From Dysidea avara (lineage: Eukaryota > Porifera > Demospongiae > Dictyoceratida > Dysideidae), in contig NC_089276.1 in the NCBI RefSeq assembly GCF_963678975.1, forward strand, positions 22,427,059-22,491,058: a DNA stretch of 64,000 nt, given 5' to 3'. The notes under the pieces were generated by a model that worked only from the letters and a program-made list of their open reading frames with translations, searched no databases and was not told the DNA's origin. This document shows positions 11,379 to 23,600 of this stretch, in pieces. A program made the position numbers and the translations under genes. How positions within the stretch are numbered: the stretch's first letter is position 1; the number at the start of each line of letters is the position of its first letter.

Positions 11379-11535
11379 ATAGCATGGGTATAGCAGTGAA
11401 ATTTTGGGATAAATACCACTCTTGTTGTATTGAAAATGGTAAATTTCACTTGGCTTCGCCTCGTGAAATTTATCCCCATTTCCAATACAACACTCGTGGT
11501 ATTTATCCCAAATTTCACTGCTACCCATGCTATTA
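11379..11535. repeat. Hairpin-forming inverted repeat inside the LTR element
   Basis: The arms AGCATGGGTATAGCAGTGAA and the complement at 11463-11535 are about 72 bases each with small mismatches. The loop reads TTGGCTTCGCC. A related CAGTGAAATTTATCCC motif occurs at 11195-11220. It looks like a foldback MITE that landed between the SR retrocopy and the polypurine tract. Confidence 0.7.
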
Positions 11536-11602
11536 CTAGTACAACTTTAATTTTTATACCCACATGTGTGTGCGTATAGGTTATGTGTACGGGTAGTTTT
11601 GT

Positions 11603-11613
11603 AGGGGGGGGAG
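11603..11613 (+). promoter_or_regulatory. Polypurine tract
   Basis: AGGGGGGGGAG immediately precedes the 3' LTR, the required position of the plus-strand primer of LTR retroelements. Confidence 0.7.
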
Positions 11614-11728
11614 TGTTATGGTATGGTGCGCATGCGTGGAGGGGGCTGTAATAAGAGTAAACCGCTGAGTGTCTACTGTGGATGTTAGTGTGTATCCTTC
11701 GTGCCACGCCGAATCCTGTCACATAACA
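11614..11728 (+). repeat. 3' LTR
   Basis: Begins TGTTATGGTATGGTGCGCAT and ends CTGTCACATAACA. Matches the 5' LTR with a few base changes and a small gap. The flanking DNA to the right resumes the interrupted MITE. Confidence 0.85.
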
Positions 11729-12061
11729 ACATGACATGATTGAGTTGTTGGACAATGTGCAAATTTTGGTTATAAGTAAGAAGCTGGTGAATAAGTTTCA
11801 TTCAGTAGGCTTCGTAGTGGCTAGGCATCACTCAGTGGATTGCTAACAAAATTAGTAACTTCGTTACTCAAAGTAATAATATTAGACTCGTTATAGTAAC
11901 TTCATTACTTAGGTAACATTACATTTGCAAGTAAAGTAACTTGAATTATATTACCTGTTTTTACACCACATTTTGTTATATTACTTAGTTACCAAACAGG
12001 GTTAATAATATTACATAACGTGTTACTTATGTAATGCATTACCCCCAACACTGTTTATACA

Positions 12062-13639
12062 TGATCAGGTACCACTGAACATACATTGGTCATAACTAAC
12101 TTTCTTGCAGTGAAACTTCTTTAATCCAACGCTCATTGGGATACAAAAATTGTGTCAGATTAGCAAGGATTTCAGATTATTGAGGTAGTATTACATAGAA
12201 AAGTCTACTTTGGTATACAAAACAATGTCAGATTATAGAGGTATTCTGGATTACAGAGATGTTAGATTAGATGGTTTCAGTGTATCAACAATAAACATGC
12301 ACAAAATAATTTTTACCCAAGATAGTTTAACTAGTTGGCCCATGTATATGGCCAAGTAATTTGTGCACACTATATAGTGGATCATATTTTATTAATATTT
12401 GTGGTAAAAACCCATGCACAGAAACCCTACATGCACAAATTATTGAGAAATGTGCAGCTATAGCATTACTGCCCATATATCCCTAAACATTAAAGATTGT
12501 GCTTAATAAGCATATTATCTTCAAGACATGAAATCCCCTAGGCTAGCATTTTATTATGTAGCTACAGCATATACTGTATACATCTGGTTAGATGACTTTA
12601 TTAATCATAATATTTTATGAGTGCTACTGGCTGCATACATGATTGCTTTCAATGTTTTCTTGAAAAGTTAAATATGCAGCTTTTAGCTGTATGGAACATG
12701 TTTGCATAACATTATGCATATTGAAAACTCATGCTATGTAGAATTAGCACAGAAAACTTACAAACAACTTGCATTGGCAGATAAACATAGCCATCACAAT
12801 GGTTTGACTAATTTATGGTTAACTATACCTTTTATGGTTACCCATGCATTGTACAAATTAATGACGGAATTGTGAGCATGTGATTAGCTAATAATTTAAT
12901 GCAATGGTTTACTGCTAACGTGGCACATTCCACATTGAAGTGACATAAAACTGAAGCATTTCTTTAATAATCTGTTAATAGTGTAGTACAGAGATGATGA
13001 ATATTTGCTACTTGCTAACTGCTGTACTTGCTTACATTCAAGGTCAGTTTTATCATCAGTGTAAATGTAGTTCATATATGCAATGCTATTAAGAGTTATA
13101 AGCATGGAATGCAGTTGTTAGGTTGCTAGGTATACGTAGTTCAAATGAATAATGAATATCATGTACAGAACTGAGATGGGGATCACGAAAGTTCACTGGC
13201 ACCACAAGTAAACATATATTGTTGCAAAGCTTTTTTCACTGCAACTACTGAACTAGCTTTATAGTCACGCATTGTGCTATAGCTAAGCTATTGTTGAGCT
13301 GAGCCAGTATATGGCTAGTTTACGCCACACCCCGGCTGGCGATCAAATTTTAGTGACCAGCTAGCTAGCTATATTACCCTTTAGCTAGCTATATTACCTT
13401 TTTTATTGTACTAGTACTAAGCTAATGCCTTCACTGGCTTCAGGAAAAGCGTGCTGGTCAGTTGAGTAAGTAGCTAAGTATAACCATATACCTCGCACGT
13501 CCAATAAAATCCCACGGGGCCCTGGGCCATGAGACGATTTTACGTTAGCTGAGCCACGGGTAGCAACCCCATGGTACTATTTAACGTCAGTAAGGTCTTG
13601 GGGGCCCCATTGGAACACAATCTTAAACACGGACCCGAC
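12062..13639. other. No gene seen
   Basis: AT-rich sequence with GCTAGCTAGC-type microsatellite traces (13355-13400) and a GC-richer stretch at 13495-13630 containing GGGGCCC motifs. No coding frame with family resemblance and no RNA gene recognised. Confidence 0.5.
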
Positions 13640-14005
13640 ACTCACACAACTTTAAACTAGTACCTTACCAACCAAGAATTGATGTAGCTATATAAATATT
13701 CCTTCCTCCCAAGAACTGTGCCAGAATGGAATAGATTAGATGATGAGATTATTGAGACTGACTGTGTTGAAGATTTTAAGCAAAAATTAGTCCCTTCTAT
13801 GTATATAGTTAAGTAACTTATCGTAATTGTGTATATTTTTATAGTTTATTTATTGTAATTGTACATATGTATATAATTAAGTAACTTGTCGTAATTGTAC
13901 ATACTTATATAGTTAAGTAACTAATTGAAATTGTATACATGAAATTGCACATCAGCATTATACCCCTGGAGGGTCCTGCTGATTAACGATAAATAACGTT
14001 AACCT
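13640..14005 (+). mobile_element. LINE 3' end fragment with repeated tail
   Basis: About 13700-13816 read YKYSFLPRTVPEWNRLDDEI followed by an acidic and Lys-rich tail ending PSMYIVK and a stop. This is the characteristic C-terminus of non-LTR reverse transcriptase ORFs (SFFPR..xxWNxLP-like). It is followed by three imperfect copies of a 40-45 bp unit containing TTAAGTAACT and GTAATTGTACATA. 5'-truncated and frame-damaged upstream. Confidence 0.65.
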
Positions 14006-14227
14006 ATACAGCAGATTGCATTTCGTTTAAAAATCGCGTCGCGCATGTGCTGCGTTAATACACACAGTTGTAAATACAATCCTTCATGCACGGAACTACC
14101 TTTACAGAGTGAAAATCTTAGTCCTCAACGTCAGCAACTTGTTCCGTGAAACAAAACATTTTTACTCTTGTGTGCGCATCGAACACGCGTCACGAAATTT
14201 TTTAACGGAAATGCAATCTGCTGCACA

Positions 14228-14345
14228 GCGGATTTCTCTTGCGTTCGAATTTTGCGTCGTCCGTATTGTGGACATGCCAGGCTTTGAAAGTGAAGGCATG
14301 TGCGCAATACGGAATACGAAGATTCGAACGAAAGAAAAATCCGGA
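14228..14345. repeat. CpG-rich foldback repeat
   Basis: The left arm includes GGATTTCTCTTGCGTTCGAA and CCGTATTGTGGACATGCC. The right arm carries their inverted equivalents, ending GAAAGAAAAATCC. Much richer in CpG than its surroundings, which may mark a young or foreign insertion. The plus and minus open frames over it (about 14109-14486) are probably by-products. Confidence 0.55.
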
Positions 14346-14495
14346 AATCACACGATATCGTACCGCGTGGTGTCACGTGATGCTAATGATGTAGCAACAC
14401 GTAATTCTCATTGGTTATCACAAAGGAGTAAGCGAAGTCACGTGTGCAAGATTTCTACCAGACAAAATACTGGTAGTATAACATAAACTGCAGAA

Positions 14496-15545
14496 GAACA
14501 TTATTTTATTTATTTATTTATTCATTTATTTATTTTAATACTTTTTAATGCAGTTCAAGACTGCATTAAAGGTTAGTGGGTAATAGATACCCACTGCCAA
14601 AGAAACATACATACAATGCAATGCAATAACTAATTAATTACAACTATTAGTTACTTATAATTACAATAGATAACTAGAGTTTGTTAAAATTGGTAGAAAT
14701 TGGCGCTCTAGAGCAGCGGTGGCAAGGGCACAAAGGTGAAATGTACAAGCTCTTTCAGGGTTGAAGTTATTAGTAAAATGCGACCATAAATAGTTAGTTA
14801 AACGATATTTAATTGTGTTGGTAGATAGTGAAAGATCAATGACTGGTAAGTGATTGTATAGTCTGGCTATCCTGTTAAAGTAAAAATGATGTTGTGTTAC
14901 TGATGATGTCCTTGGATGATTCAGTTTTTGGTTAATCCCAGATCTGGTGTTGCCTCTTGCAAAAGTGATGTAGTTGTAGATGTTAAAATTATCAGTGGGT
15001 GACTTTAATGATTTTATTAGAAACAATATATCTTGGAGTTCGTAGTGATACATGAGAGGCAGGAGATGCAGTTGTTCCAGTCTGAGTTTGTATGAGGATG
15101 TGTAATCATTAAGAATATATTTAGTGGCTCTTCGTTGAATGCGTTCTAGTGCAGTAATGTCTCTTATTAGTTGAGGCCTCAATAGTTGTGAACAATATAA
15201 TAGTTGTGATCTGACTAGTGCTAGGTATAGACGTTTCTTTGCCTCAGCACTGTTAACCTGGAATGTTCTTCTGATAAGTCCTAAGGTTTGGTAAGCTTTC
15301 GTACATATGTTGTTGTAATGTGCTGACCAGCTGAAGTCAGATGTGAATGTTACTCCAAGATCTTTATGCTGTGCTAGACATTTAATAGGATTTCCATTGA
15401 TGGTGTATGTAGGGGGGACTGTTGTAGTCGAGAAGAAACGTAAATGAATAAATTTGGATTCGTTGAAAGGTAAGTCAGTCAGGGTGCTCCAATTAGAAGC
15501 TCTGTTGATATTTTTACATGATGAGGAACTGAGTACAGTATATTC
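14496..15545 (-). mobile_element. LINE 3' half, reverse transcriptase C-terminal region
   Basis: On the minus strand one long frame runs from about 15545 to 14661. It contains NWSTLTDLPFNESKFIHLRF, HKDLGVTFTSDFSWSAHYN, LVRSQLLYCSQLLRPQLI, LERIQRRATKYILNDY and a downstream FYFNRIARLYNHLP block, the standard motif order after the catalytic RT core of CR1/Jockey-like LINEs. The catalytic YxDD part is missing because of 5' truncation. The 3' end carries an (AAAT)n tract (seen as TTTA repeats at 14496-14536), the expected tail. Not capable of movement by itself. Confidence 0.85.
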
Positions 15546-16079
15546 CTCGTGAGTTAGACTAGCACAGGAGCGATGCTCCCATTTAAAACACCAACACCTC
15601 CTTCTACATCCTTACCACAAGTGACATAAGTGTCACCTAATGTATCATCTCTGGGTTGTTTATAAGAATGAAATCCAATTATCGTGCACCCCTTCACGCC
15701 GACCAACAGTAGAATTATTGATAATTTTTTTAGGGAAAGAAAGATATACATGATCTTATAAATAACTATTACAATTACAAACAACTATTACAACTACATA
15801 AACTACAGCTAGCTACAGGGGAAAAACTATCAAGTTACTAGGGAAAAAAGGGGGATTGTCATCATCATCCGAGCCCTGAAGGGCCCAGTACCTCAAGATC
15901 ATCTTAGCATTGTTGGACCACAGTTGCACAGACAGTTGCTGTAACAGTAGAATTTGCCCAGGTAGATTCTGCCTGTGGTAGTCTTCTTAAAGAAATTTAA
16001 CTAATATAAATCAGGAAGATTTCCCGGGTCTGACAGAGACGAGTCAGACCCTACTCCAACTTAAACAACATCTTCCGAG
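15546..16079. other. No gene seen
   Basis: Contains a CCCGGGTCTGACAGAGACGA motif near 16022 but no coding resemblance. A minus frame at 15554-15784 has no support. Confidence 0.45.
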
Positions 16080-16245
16080 GCCATCCTCATAGATTCATTC
16101 AACCAACTACCAGGATTGACTCATATAAACATTCATTTTTTCCATCAGCTATTTGTATGTGGAACAGGTTACCAAGTGTCGTGGTGATGTCAGAATCCTT
16201 GTCTCAATTCAAGAACAGTTTAAGTAATCTTTATAATTAATTTGT
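16080..16245 (+). mobile_element. LINE 3' end fragment
   Basis: Reads RGHPHRFIQPTTRIDSYKHS, then FFPSAICMWNRLPS and a short tail ending NSLSNLYN and a stop: the same RT C-terminal signature as the 13.7 and 18.2 kb copies but a different subfamily. Followed by (AAT)n-like sequence at about 16280. Confidence 0.65.
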
Positions 16246-16415
16246 TCTTTATGCTCAACTTTGAGTTCTGTACAATAATCACTAATAATAATAATACAAC
16301 TAAGTACTAAAGATAATACGAAATGCGGTTAAAATTAGCTATATACTAGGCTCTGGCTGGCTTCCTTTATCTGGTTCATCTGGCTTGCATACTTCTACAG
16401 CATTGTGTAGCTATC

Positions 16416-16665
16416 TCCTGCAAGTTGTGTATGCATAATTATAGTGTGTCACCCATCACTGTGCCATTGCTATACCACTGATGAACCCTATGTAGCTCTG
16501 GTAGATGTTGATACTGTGCTGTATATTGGCTAATAATTTTTATCTGGTGATGTTGCCTATAATGTATTGCTGCATACAATACTGCAATAATGTATAGTTC
16601 TCTCCTGTATGTTTTGTATACATATACTGTGTACACATCACTGTGCCATTACCACACCAATGATG
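16416..16665. repeat. Two diverged direct repeats, about 176 bp apart
   Basis: ATCACTGTGCCATTGCTATACCAC-like sequence with its flanks occurs at 16420-16490 and again at 16592-16665. It looks like an old tandem duplication. Non-coding. Confidence 0.5.
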
Positions 16666-17459
16666 TACTGGCACTTAGCCACTGGTGGCCTTTAGTTAAG
16701 ATGCCACTATTGTGTTATATCTGTCACTACTGTGACATATTGAGATGATTTGGGAATCATGCCTTCGCCACCTAATAGCCTCACCAGGGGCTGTCACGTT
16801 AGTGTATGTACTTGGTTGTATGTGACGCGGTCCTAGTAATAATTACATAACCAAGTAATAATAATAATAAGAGCTAATAATAATAATAAACTGCCCATGA
16901 CTTTACAGAAGCAGAGGAGGTCGGAAACGATTTAAGCGCCAATAAAATTATTTATGCATTTTTTCTAGGACCAAATTAAACGTGTGTACGATGTAAAGTG
17001 TGCATAGTATCATCGCATTATTTAACGAATTGATACTTGGTTAGTGTTAGATTGTTACGAGCGGAAAAGTGTTTATAGATTTCACCTAGAAAATCAAGTG
17101 TTTTTGCAAAACAGAATACACCACTGTAATGCTTACACAAAGCACAATCCGAATATCTAGCAATCACCTGTCACCCCCACCGTTCGCTAGTTTTGTATTG
17201 AGACTATTGACGCTCACGAAAAATTCCACGCAAACTATGCAATCAGGTAATATGGGGGGTATATTATCTATGATGCAATTAACGAAATAGTTTTATTATT
17301 ATTTAATTTTAAGTATTGCTTGTAAAGCACTGCCGACAACCTGTTGCAGAGGATTGCGGAATCACTACAATACAGAAAGTCACCAGAAACGTGACCTATC
17401 AATGTTGCGGTGACGCATTTCAAAGTTGATGGATCACGTTTTTCGGTTGGGCGCTTTAC
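16666..17459. other. No gene seen; AAT microsatellite
   Basis: An imperfect (AAT)n run lies at about 16837-16890. The remainder is unremarkable AT-rich DNA. Confidence 0.5.
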
Positions 17460-18350
17460 GGTTTTGTTGCAAACATTCGACAAAAATCTTAAATGGACAC
17501 AACATGTTAACATGATCACTGCAAAAGCAAACTCAGTAAGAAGTCTTTTACAGCGGAATCTAGCAAAGTGTCCTGCAACATGCAGTTAAATGCTACTGCT
17601 ATAATACATTTGTTCACTCCATTCTAGAATATGCCAGTACAGTGTGGTCCCCATACCATGAACATAACATCTATAAATTAGAAATGGTACAGAGAAGAGC
17701 AGCAAGGTTTGTGATGAATAACTAATTAGAACAGCTAGTGTGACAGAAATGTTGAACAGTTTACAATGGCACACATTGGAGAAGCGAAGAAATAATTTGA
17801 GAGCCTCACTAATGCTTAAAATAATTAATTTATTTTTATTTATTTATTTATTGATTAGCAAACACCCAACAGGGTTTTTACGCTAATGTACAAGGTACGT
17901 ACACATAAGTGTCTAGTTTAAGTTACAATAACATAAGTGCCTATAATTTAGGTTACAATAATGATTAGTACTAAGTTACAATAAGTGCTAAGTTACAATA
18001 GGTGCTAGGTTACAACTAGTGCTAAATTACAGTAAGTGGTAAGTTACAATAAGTGCTAGAATTACAATGAGTACTACATTACAGTGAGTGCTAAGTTACA
18101 ATAAATACAATAAGTGCTATATAAAGTAGGAGTAGTTGATTGATTGGTAGATATTAATGTGCACCAACAGTTTAGACCAAGCAACACCACAACTAGAGGT
18201 CACCATCAAAGATTTCTGCAGTTGCCAACAAGGGTAGATGCTTATATGAACTCCTTCTTTCCTTTTACAATGAAATTATGGAACCAACTAGATGATCATA
18301 TTATCCAAGCTCCATCTCTTGATTTATTTAACAATTATATAAATTTGTAA
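17460..18350 (+). mobile_element. Decayed LINE reverse transcriptase fragment
   Basis: FDKNLKWTQHVNMITAKANS opens the RT post-catalytic region at about 17475. Broken frames follow to 17815 (matching the HxxLExVQRRAAxF and LxxRRxxLRxxxxxKI blocks). After a minisatellite insertion, 18155-18350 read FRPSNTTTRGHHQRF and NSFFPFTMKLWNQLDDHI to a stop. Multiple stops and one large insertion make it a pseudo-element. Confidence 0.7.
17825..18140. repeat. Minisatellite inserted in the LINE fragment
   Basis: A TTTA-rich start (17828-17855) and a TTAGCAAACACCC stretch are followed by about ten imperfect copies of an 18-20 bp unit, AAGTTACAATAAGTGCT (17919-18120). It interrupts the reverse transcriptase tail. 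Confidence 0.7.
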
Positions 18351-18450
18351 ATAAGTAGCTAACTACATATGTACGAATATACTCATGATTGAGTTTGTAC
18401 ATTAACAAATACAGGGTGTATATATATTCCGTAAACCTCTGTATCGCGTG

Positions 18451-18654
18451 CCAGCTGCAACATGTACTCACGTGATCCGTCTACAGACATTAAAATGAGC
18501 AATGGAATGGCTAGTGCCTAAACGGATGTATGACTATGAGCTATAGTACTAAACGGATTTGGGTGTCTGATCATGAGCTCCCGTTTAGGCAGGTACGAGC
18601 CATACCATTGCGTAATATCTGTATATGGATCACGTGAGTACATGTTGCAGCTGG
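18451..18654. mobile_element. Foldback MITE
   Basis: The arms CCAGCTGCAACATGTACTCA and its inverse at 18634-18654 extend through CACGTGATCC; an inner pair CTAAACGG / CCGTTTAG adds symmetry. About 204 bp, non-coding. Confidence 0.7.
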
Positions 18655-19693
18655 AGTTTTTGCACTGCAACAAATTTAAAATAGAAATCAATGCTTTAGT
18701 CACCAATACCTTGAGAATGGCTGGAGCAAATTTGATCAAATTTGAACAGTGATCTATAATTCATATATCTTGTATGTCTACCAACATAGAAGCCAATTTC
18801 TTGTAATAATAACTATATCAGGCACCCAAGAAACCTGCATATGTTGACAAGAAGAAAGAAAACATGCATGCACGCATGCATGACTCCATGCTCCCTACTC
18901 CAAAGTAGACACCATTGTTGCATTATATCAGAGTCACTGCTTTGAGTTATAGGCTTTGCTTTGCGCTATTGAGGCCTACCATCACATGCTCAAGATGACA
19001 TCAATCCACTGTACATCACACTGTAACAGCTACAATAGTATCAGTCTGGCCTATTCTGAGGACTGGCTCAATGCTAACATCATTGCATAGCATATCATTA
19101 ACAGTCACTGGTGTTATCCAACTGTCTAGAACTTGATAGCCAGTACTAGAGGTGGTAACTAAGGACAAAAGAAAAAAAAAGTGTGACTGCCTGTGCAGTT
19201 TTATTGCCTATTTACAAGTATCTAATAATGTCAGTTTTAAGTATCTGTTTAGAGTGTTATATGTAGCTTGCCAATGGTTGAAGCTTCATGTACCTAATTT
19301 TTACATGTTTTACACCAATTGCTTACCATCTAGAGCATCCACTATACAAGAAGCTAACAGTTCAGTTTCCTACCACTTTAAATCATTTCTGAAATAGGAA
19401 CACTTAAGGATTAATTATAGGCACAGTTATGGGCCATTGAGAGTTAAAAACTGACTATATAAAATGAAAGGAAAGTTACACCACAGTTCATTCAACACCA
19501 TGAAACTGTACAGCCACATACACCCATCCCCAGGTTGGTCAGAGCTCTAGACCCCAGACTGCTTGTAGGACTTGCCACTGGGCTTGCAAAAAGTAGCCAG
19601 CAAAAGGTTGATTTTGAAAGCAAAATTTGATAGCGTATTCATGTACATAGCCTTGTGTTTGTGGTGAAAAACTAAATGACCTGCTATGGGCAA
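18655..19693. other. No gene seen
   Basis: Includes a GCATGCATGC-type repeat at 18865. An 81-codon plus frame at 19152-19397 has no domain, signal or splice support. If the receptor gene has its signal-peptide exon in this interval, I could not identify it. Confidence 0.4.
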
Positions 19694-20193
19694 CAACGTT
19701 GAAACCGGGTCACTACTGCTGACCCGGATGACCCACTGACCCGGATGTGACCCGGATTAATTAAAGCCGAGACGTGTTTCGGCTAGTCTCGGGTGAGCGA
19801 ACGAGTCTACATTTTGAGCGTTCGATTCGTGTTGAGTAAATATTGCAACTTCAGCCTATAGCTGTAGGTTGAAGACCAAAAAAAAAAAAAAAAAAAAAAG
19901 GTCTTCACCTACTGACAATAGCTACCCCTCACCATAGATACCCTCAGTTTCGTGCTACATACTGCACTTACTAACAAATAGGCGTGGCTGAGCATATGTT
20001 GGTAATGCGATAAGTGGATGTGGCTCACGAAAGAGCTACGCGATAACGTTTATAAGTTCCACGTCGTAAAACGAACAATTTTGTTTCTCACGTGATCCAA
20101 TCCGGATCAGACCCGGATAAATTGTAAACCGGGTCAGACCCGGATGACCCGGAGAAAATGTGACCGGGATGACCCGACCCGGTTTCAACGCTG
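19694..20193. mobile_element. hAT-like MITE, CAACGTTGAAACC family
   Basis: Starts CAACGTTGAAACCGGGTCA, ends GACCCGGTTTCAACGCTG and is flanked by identical 8 bp ATGGGCAA copies (19686-19693 and 20194-20201). The ends hold many GACCCGGAT submotifs in both orientations. An internal hairpin TGAAGACC-A(n)-GGTCTTCA carries an A tract of about 22. No transposase. It sits about 130 bp upstream of the first Ig exon. Confidence 0.85.
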
Positions 20194-20322
20194 ATGGGCA
20201 ATAAGACTGGTTCTCCTAGATCCAGTCACAACTGTGGGGTACAGTACCTATTAACACATGCCTGTATGTATGTATGTATGAACACTATATGTCATGTCTA
20301 TATGTACATGTGTACTTTACAG

Positions 20323-20661
20323 GCATTGATGGGCAGTACATTGTCAGAATAACCAGTAGCCCAGGTAGAACACCAGTTAGTGGATCAACAAATACATTCA
20401 ATTATCCTGTACTGAGCAGCGTACACCTAACATGTTCAGTTTCTTCCTTTGCAACTATTTCTTCATACCAGTGGAATACCAAGGGATGTTACAAAAACAG
20501 GAAATTTCATGGTGGGGCTCCAAGATGTTTCCCTCATGGAAAAAGAACACAAATTGTAACTGGAAATGACCTGAATGCAAAGGATGCCGGCACCATTACT
20601 TGTATTGCAACCATTAATGGTGTAAGATACACCAGTCAACCATTTACACTTCGCATATCAG
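20323..20661 (+). CDS. Exon: Ig-like domain, type A, module 1
   Basis: Acceptor TTTACAG and donor G|GTGAAT; 339 bases, phase 1-1. Shows VHLTCSV (first Cys), SSYQW (core Trp), then two extra Cys (GCYK and PRCFP) and AKDAGTITCIAT (second core Cys). The extra Cys pair just after the Trp recurs in the type A exons at 40957 and 43445. Confidence 0.75.
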
Positions 20662-23600
20662 GTGAATTACATAGAGAAACAACTATGCATGCATGCCTAT
20701 GTTAACAGTAGGAGAAATATTTCAGTTATTGCAATAATACAATAAAAATAACAAACTTTCTGCCTGTTCTGCTGATTTTAGCTACCAACTTTTATTTATA
20801 TAAAGTACTGGTAAGGGCGTCAGAGTAGGTGCGACCAGTGAGGCCAGAGCCTCACCACTTTTTGGCTGTAATAAAAATAAAAAAATTAATTAATTAATTT
20901 AAAAATTTGCAAACTTGATGAAGCTAAAACTAAAAGTATAGTGAACATGTTATACTTAGTATATTGCATATTATATGTAATGGCAACAGTTGAGAGAAAC
21001 ACTTATCTAACCTGTTTTTCACTCAGAACAGCTTTATGTTGACTTCGTACGTATTAAGCGCCTCTAAAATAATTATCGTTATGTTTAGACTTAGCTGTAG
21101 TCAACTTTGGGAACATTTCTTACAGTTTACCCCTTATTAATAATCTCAAGTGGTAAGATATAAGTGTTAAACAGGTACTTTTGATCACTGACCAGTTTTA
21201 TCTTTGAACACTTGCCAGGTGGTAGCTAGCTAACTAGCCAGCACCATTCACATAGTATGCCAGCCCAAAACTGCATAACTTAGTTCAAACTTTTTCCTGG
21301 GGGCATGCCCCTCAGACTAAGCCTTACCGCTTTCACTTTTACCCTGACACCCCTGAGCAGTAAATGTGCCTACAAGTCCTAATGACTACATAACTAGTAA
21401 GGTCCCTATTAATTTCGGTGATTATTAGTTTCTCATCCACCGCCCGCATCCTTCTTAAGCTACCGCATGGTTAGCCATTATTTACTCTGTGCATGCTCAA
21501 AAAAACACGTGATACCAAACTATTACAATTTTTTGTTGATGAACGCTACAATGCGCTATATATCGCCAGGAGAACTGTTGTTTTCCTTAGCAAGTTGTTG
21601 CAGTACCAGTTGCAATCGTGCTCTATCGACTTCATCAAAGCAGGCTTTCAGTTGACTGTAGAAAATCAGTTGGCGATGATCACGAAAAGTAGAATCAACT
21701 GGTGAAGGAAATGTTTGTAGAAAGAAAGAAAGACAATTTGGACAAGGTCTGTACATCATTACTTACTTTTCGACCAGTCTGACTCATGATATTTTACATA
21801 ATAGAGTCGCTATCCCATTTATTAAGTATTTTCAATTTTCTACCACCGTCACTAGATCTCATCCAATGTCGTTATTTATTCCATCCTCCACTATTAACTC
21901 CCGGCGTTTTTCCTTTTTCATCAACTCTCCCTTCCTATGGAACACCATTCCCCATCGTATTCTAAAATTGACTAATCCAGTTGCATTCCGGACTGCACTT
22001 CGTTGTTTTCTTTTTGCATAATCTTGTAACTGTTTTGTTTTTTAATCCGTGTATTCTAATGTTATTGTTTTGTGTTTTGTTTTTGTGTTACTGTTATGTG
22101 TTTGTTTTTTGTACTTGTATGTTCTTTATGGGGAGCACGTTTGCAGGCTGTGCCTTTTGTGTACCCATGTCTTTGACAAAAATTGATAATCTAATCTAAT
22201 CTAATCTAATCAGTGTGTTAATATTATAAAATAATGGCATAATGGTAATAGCTACCCTCCCGCCCGCATCATAGTAATTAGAAAGGCTGGATGAGAAACT
22301 AATAATCTCCGAATAGGGGCCGAAAGCTGCAAACACATAGCTACTTAGCTACTTGAATAATAAATAAGAGCATGATATCAAGACTGTGGTGACACACGGT
22401 AGTGTGTCGTTCGGCCCAAGAAGCTGGCGCGCAACACCCGTGAGTATATTGACAGGAAGAACGAAAACGCAATTTTCGCACCTCCGTAGCTCTGTGCTGC
22501 CTTGATGAAACCAGACGATATTTGCTGTGGGCACTCCCTCCAACTTCAGTACTCCATATTCCAAATTTGAGCGAAATCGCTTCAAGCTTTCCCGAGCTAT
22601 GCGACTTCAAAAATTGGTTTAGTTTCTTCGTTGTTTTTTTTCTTCCTCTTTTCGCACACTTACAAAAACCGCTATAAAACGCGAACGCAATATCCGATTG
22701 CCTTGAAATGTAGCACACAGAAGGGGGGTATAAAGGCGCATCTCTGTACCGACTTTGGATGGAATACAATAAACAGGCAAAGAGTTATTAGCGATTATTC
22801 ACGAAAAATAACACCAATATGTTGTCACGCCTACAGGGTAAACCGCTTACGGGAAATCGGTGGGTGAATAGGTTAACTATTGAACTTCAAACTTTTTGTG
22901 GTTTGAAAGAAATCGAGCTAAAAACCAGGAAGATACAACGAAAAAACCAACAGTGTGTAACAATTACGCAATCGAGATTAACTAATAAAAAAAAGGACTA
23001 CTTTCCACGCACACCAGAAAAACCGCTTGGGGTAATGCTTTGAAATTCGCTGTACAGATGGAGTAATCATCTTAGAAAGGATATTTAATGGTGTAGAAGA
23101 ATCAGACTTGAAGCCACGGAGTTATAACACGAAATCAAACTTGGTGTAGCAAGTGCGAGATCGAGATACTCTAATAGAGCAGTCATCCTAATTGAGCAGT
23201 CACCCTGAAAAGAATTCAAAAGATCAGCTAGAAACTAGTAACCTATATAGAGATAAGCTACAAACAATTCACCCTGTAGAGAGATCAGTTAGAAGAAGCT
23301 ATCTTGTAGGGAGTTCAGCTACGTAGTTCAGCTAGAAGAAGTCACCTTATAGAGAGTTCAGCTACTAACTAGTGACCCTGTAGAGACATCAGCTAGAAGA
23401 AGTTACCTTGTAGAGAGTTCAGCTACAAACAAATCATCCTGTAGAGAGAACAGCTAGAAGAAGTTACCTTGTAGATAGTTCAGTTACAAACAATTCACCC
23501 TGTAGAGAGATCAGCTAGAAGGACTCACCTTGTAGAGTGTTCAGTTACAAAGAAACCACCATGTAAAGTTCTGTAATAAATATATGCATTATATATATAT

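Larger units (their letters stand above)
8559..11728 (+). mobile_element. Short-LTR retroelement with gag, protease and captured SR gene
   Basis: Layout: 117 bp 5' LTR, tRNA-Pro-like primer site, leader, gag-protease ORF, an SR-protein RRM/RS retrocopy joined in frame, hairpin, polypurine tract and 115 bp 3' LTR. It is flanked by ACGT at the left (8555-8558) and ACAT at the right (11729-11732), consistent with a 4 bp target duplication with one CpG transition. The intact MITE copy shows the uninterrupted site. No reverse transcriptase, RNase H or integrase is present, so it would depend on another element. The LTRs differ at several positions plus a small indel, so it is not very recent. Confidence 0.85.
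8378..12053. mobile_element. hAT-like MITE split by an LTR retroelement
   Basis: Starts CAGTGTTGGGACAGTTACTT, ends ACCCCCAACACTG and is flanked by identical 8 bp copies of TTTATACA (8370-8377 and 12054-12061), the target-site length typical of hAT elements. Removing the LTR element (8559-11728) leaves about 0.5 kb that matches the intact copy at 26773-27246 along its length. Non-coding. Confidence 0.85.
20662..22375. other. Intron sequence with old repeats
   Basis: No exon recognised. About 20815-21352 has weakly matching inverted ends (AAGGGCGTCAGAGTA and the inverse of AGGGGTGTCAGGGTA) and may be an old element with AATTAATTAATT inside. A larger TIR element follows at 21401. Confidence 0.4.

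Noticed and set aside
14109..14486. 125-codon plus frame in a CpG-rich stretch
   Set aside because: It overlaps a foldback repeat that is open on both strands; no domain or homology pattern.
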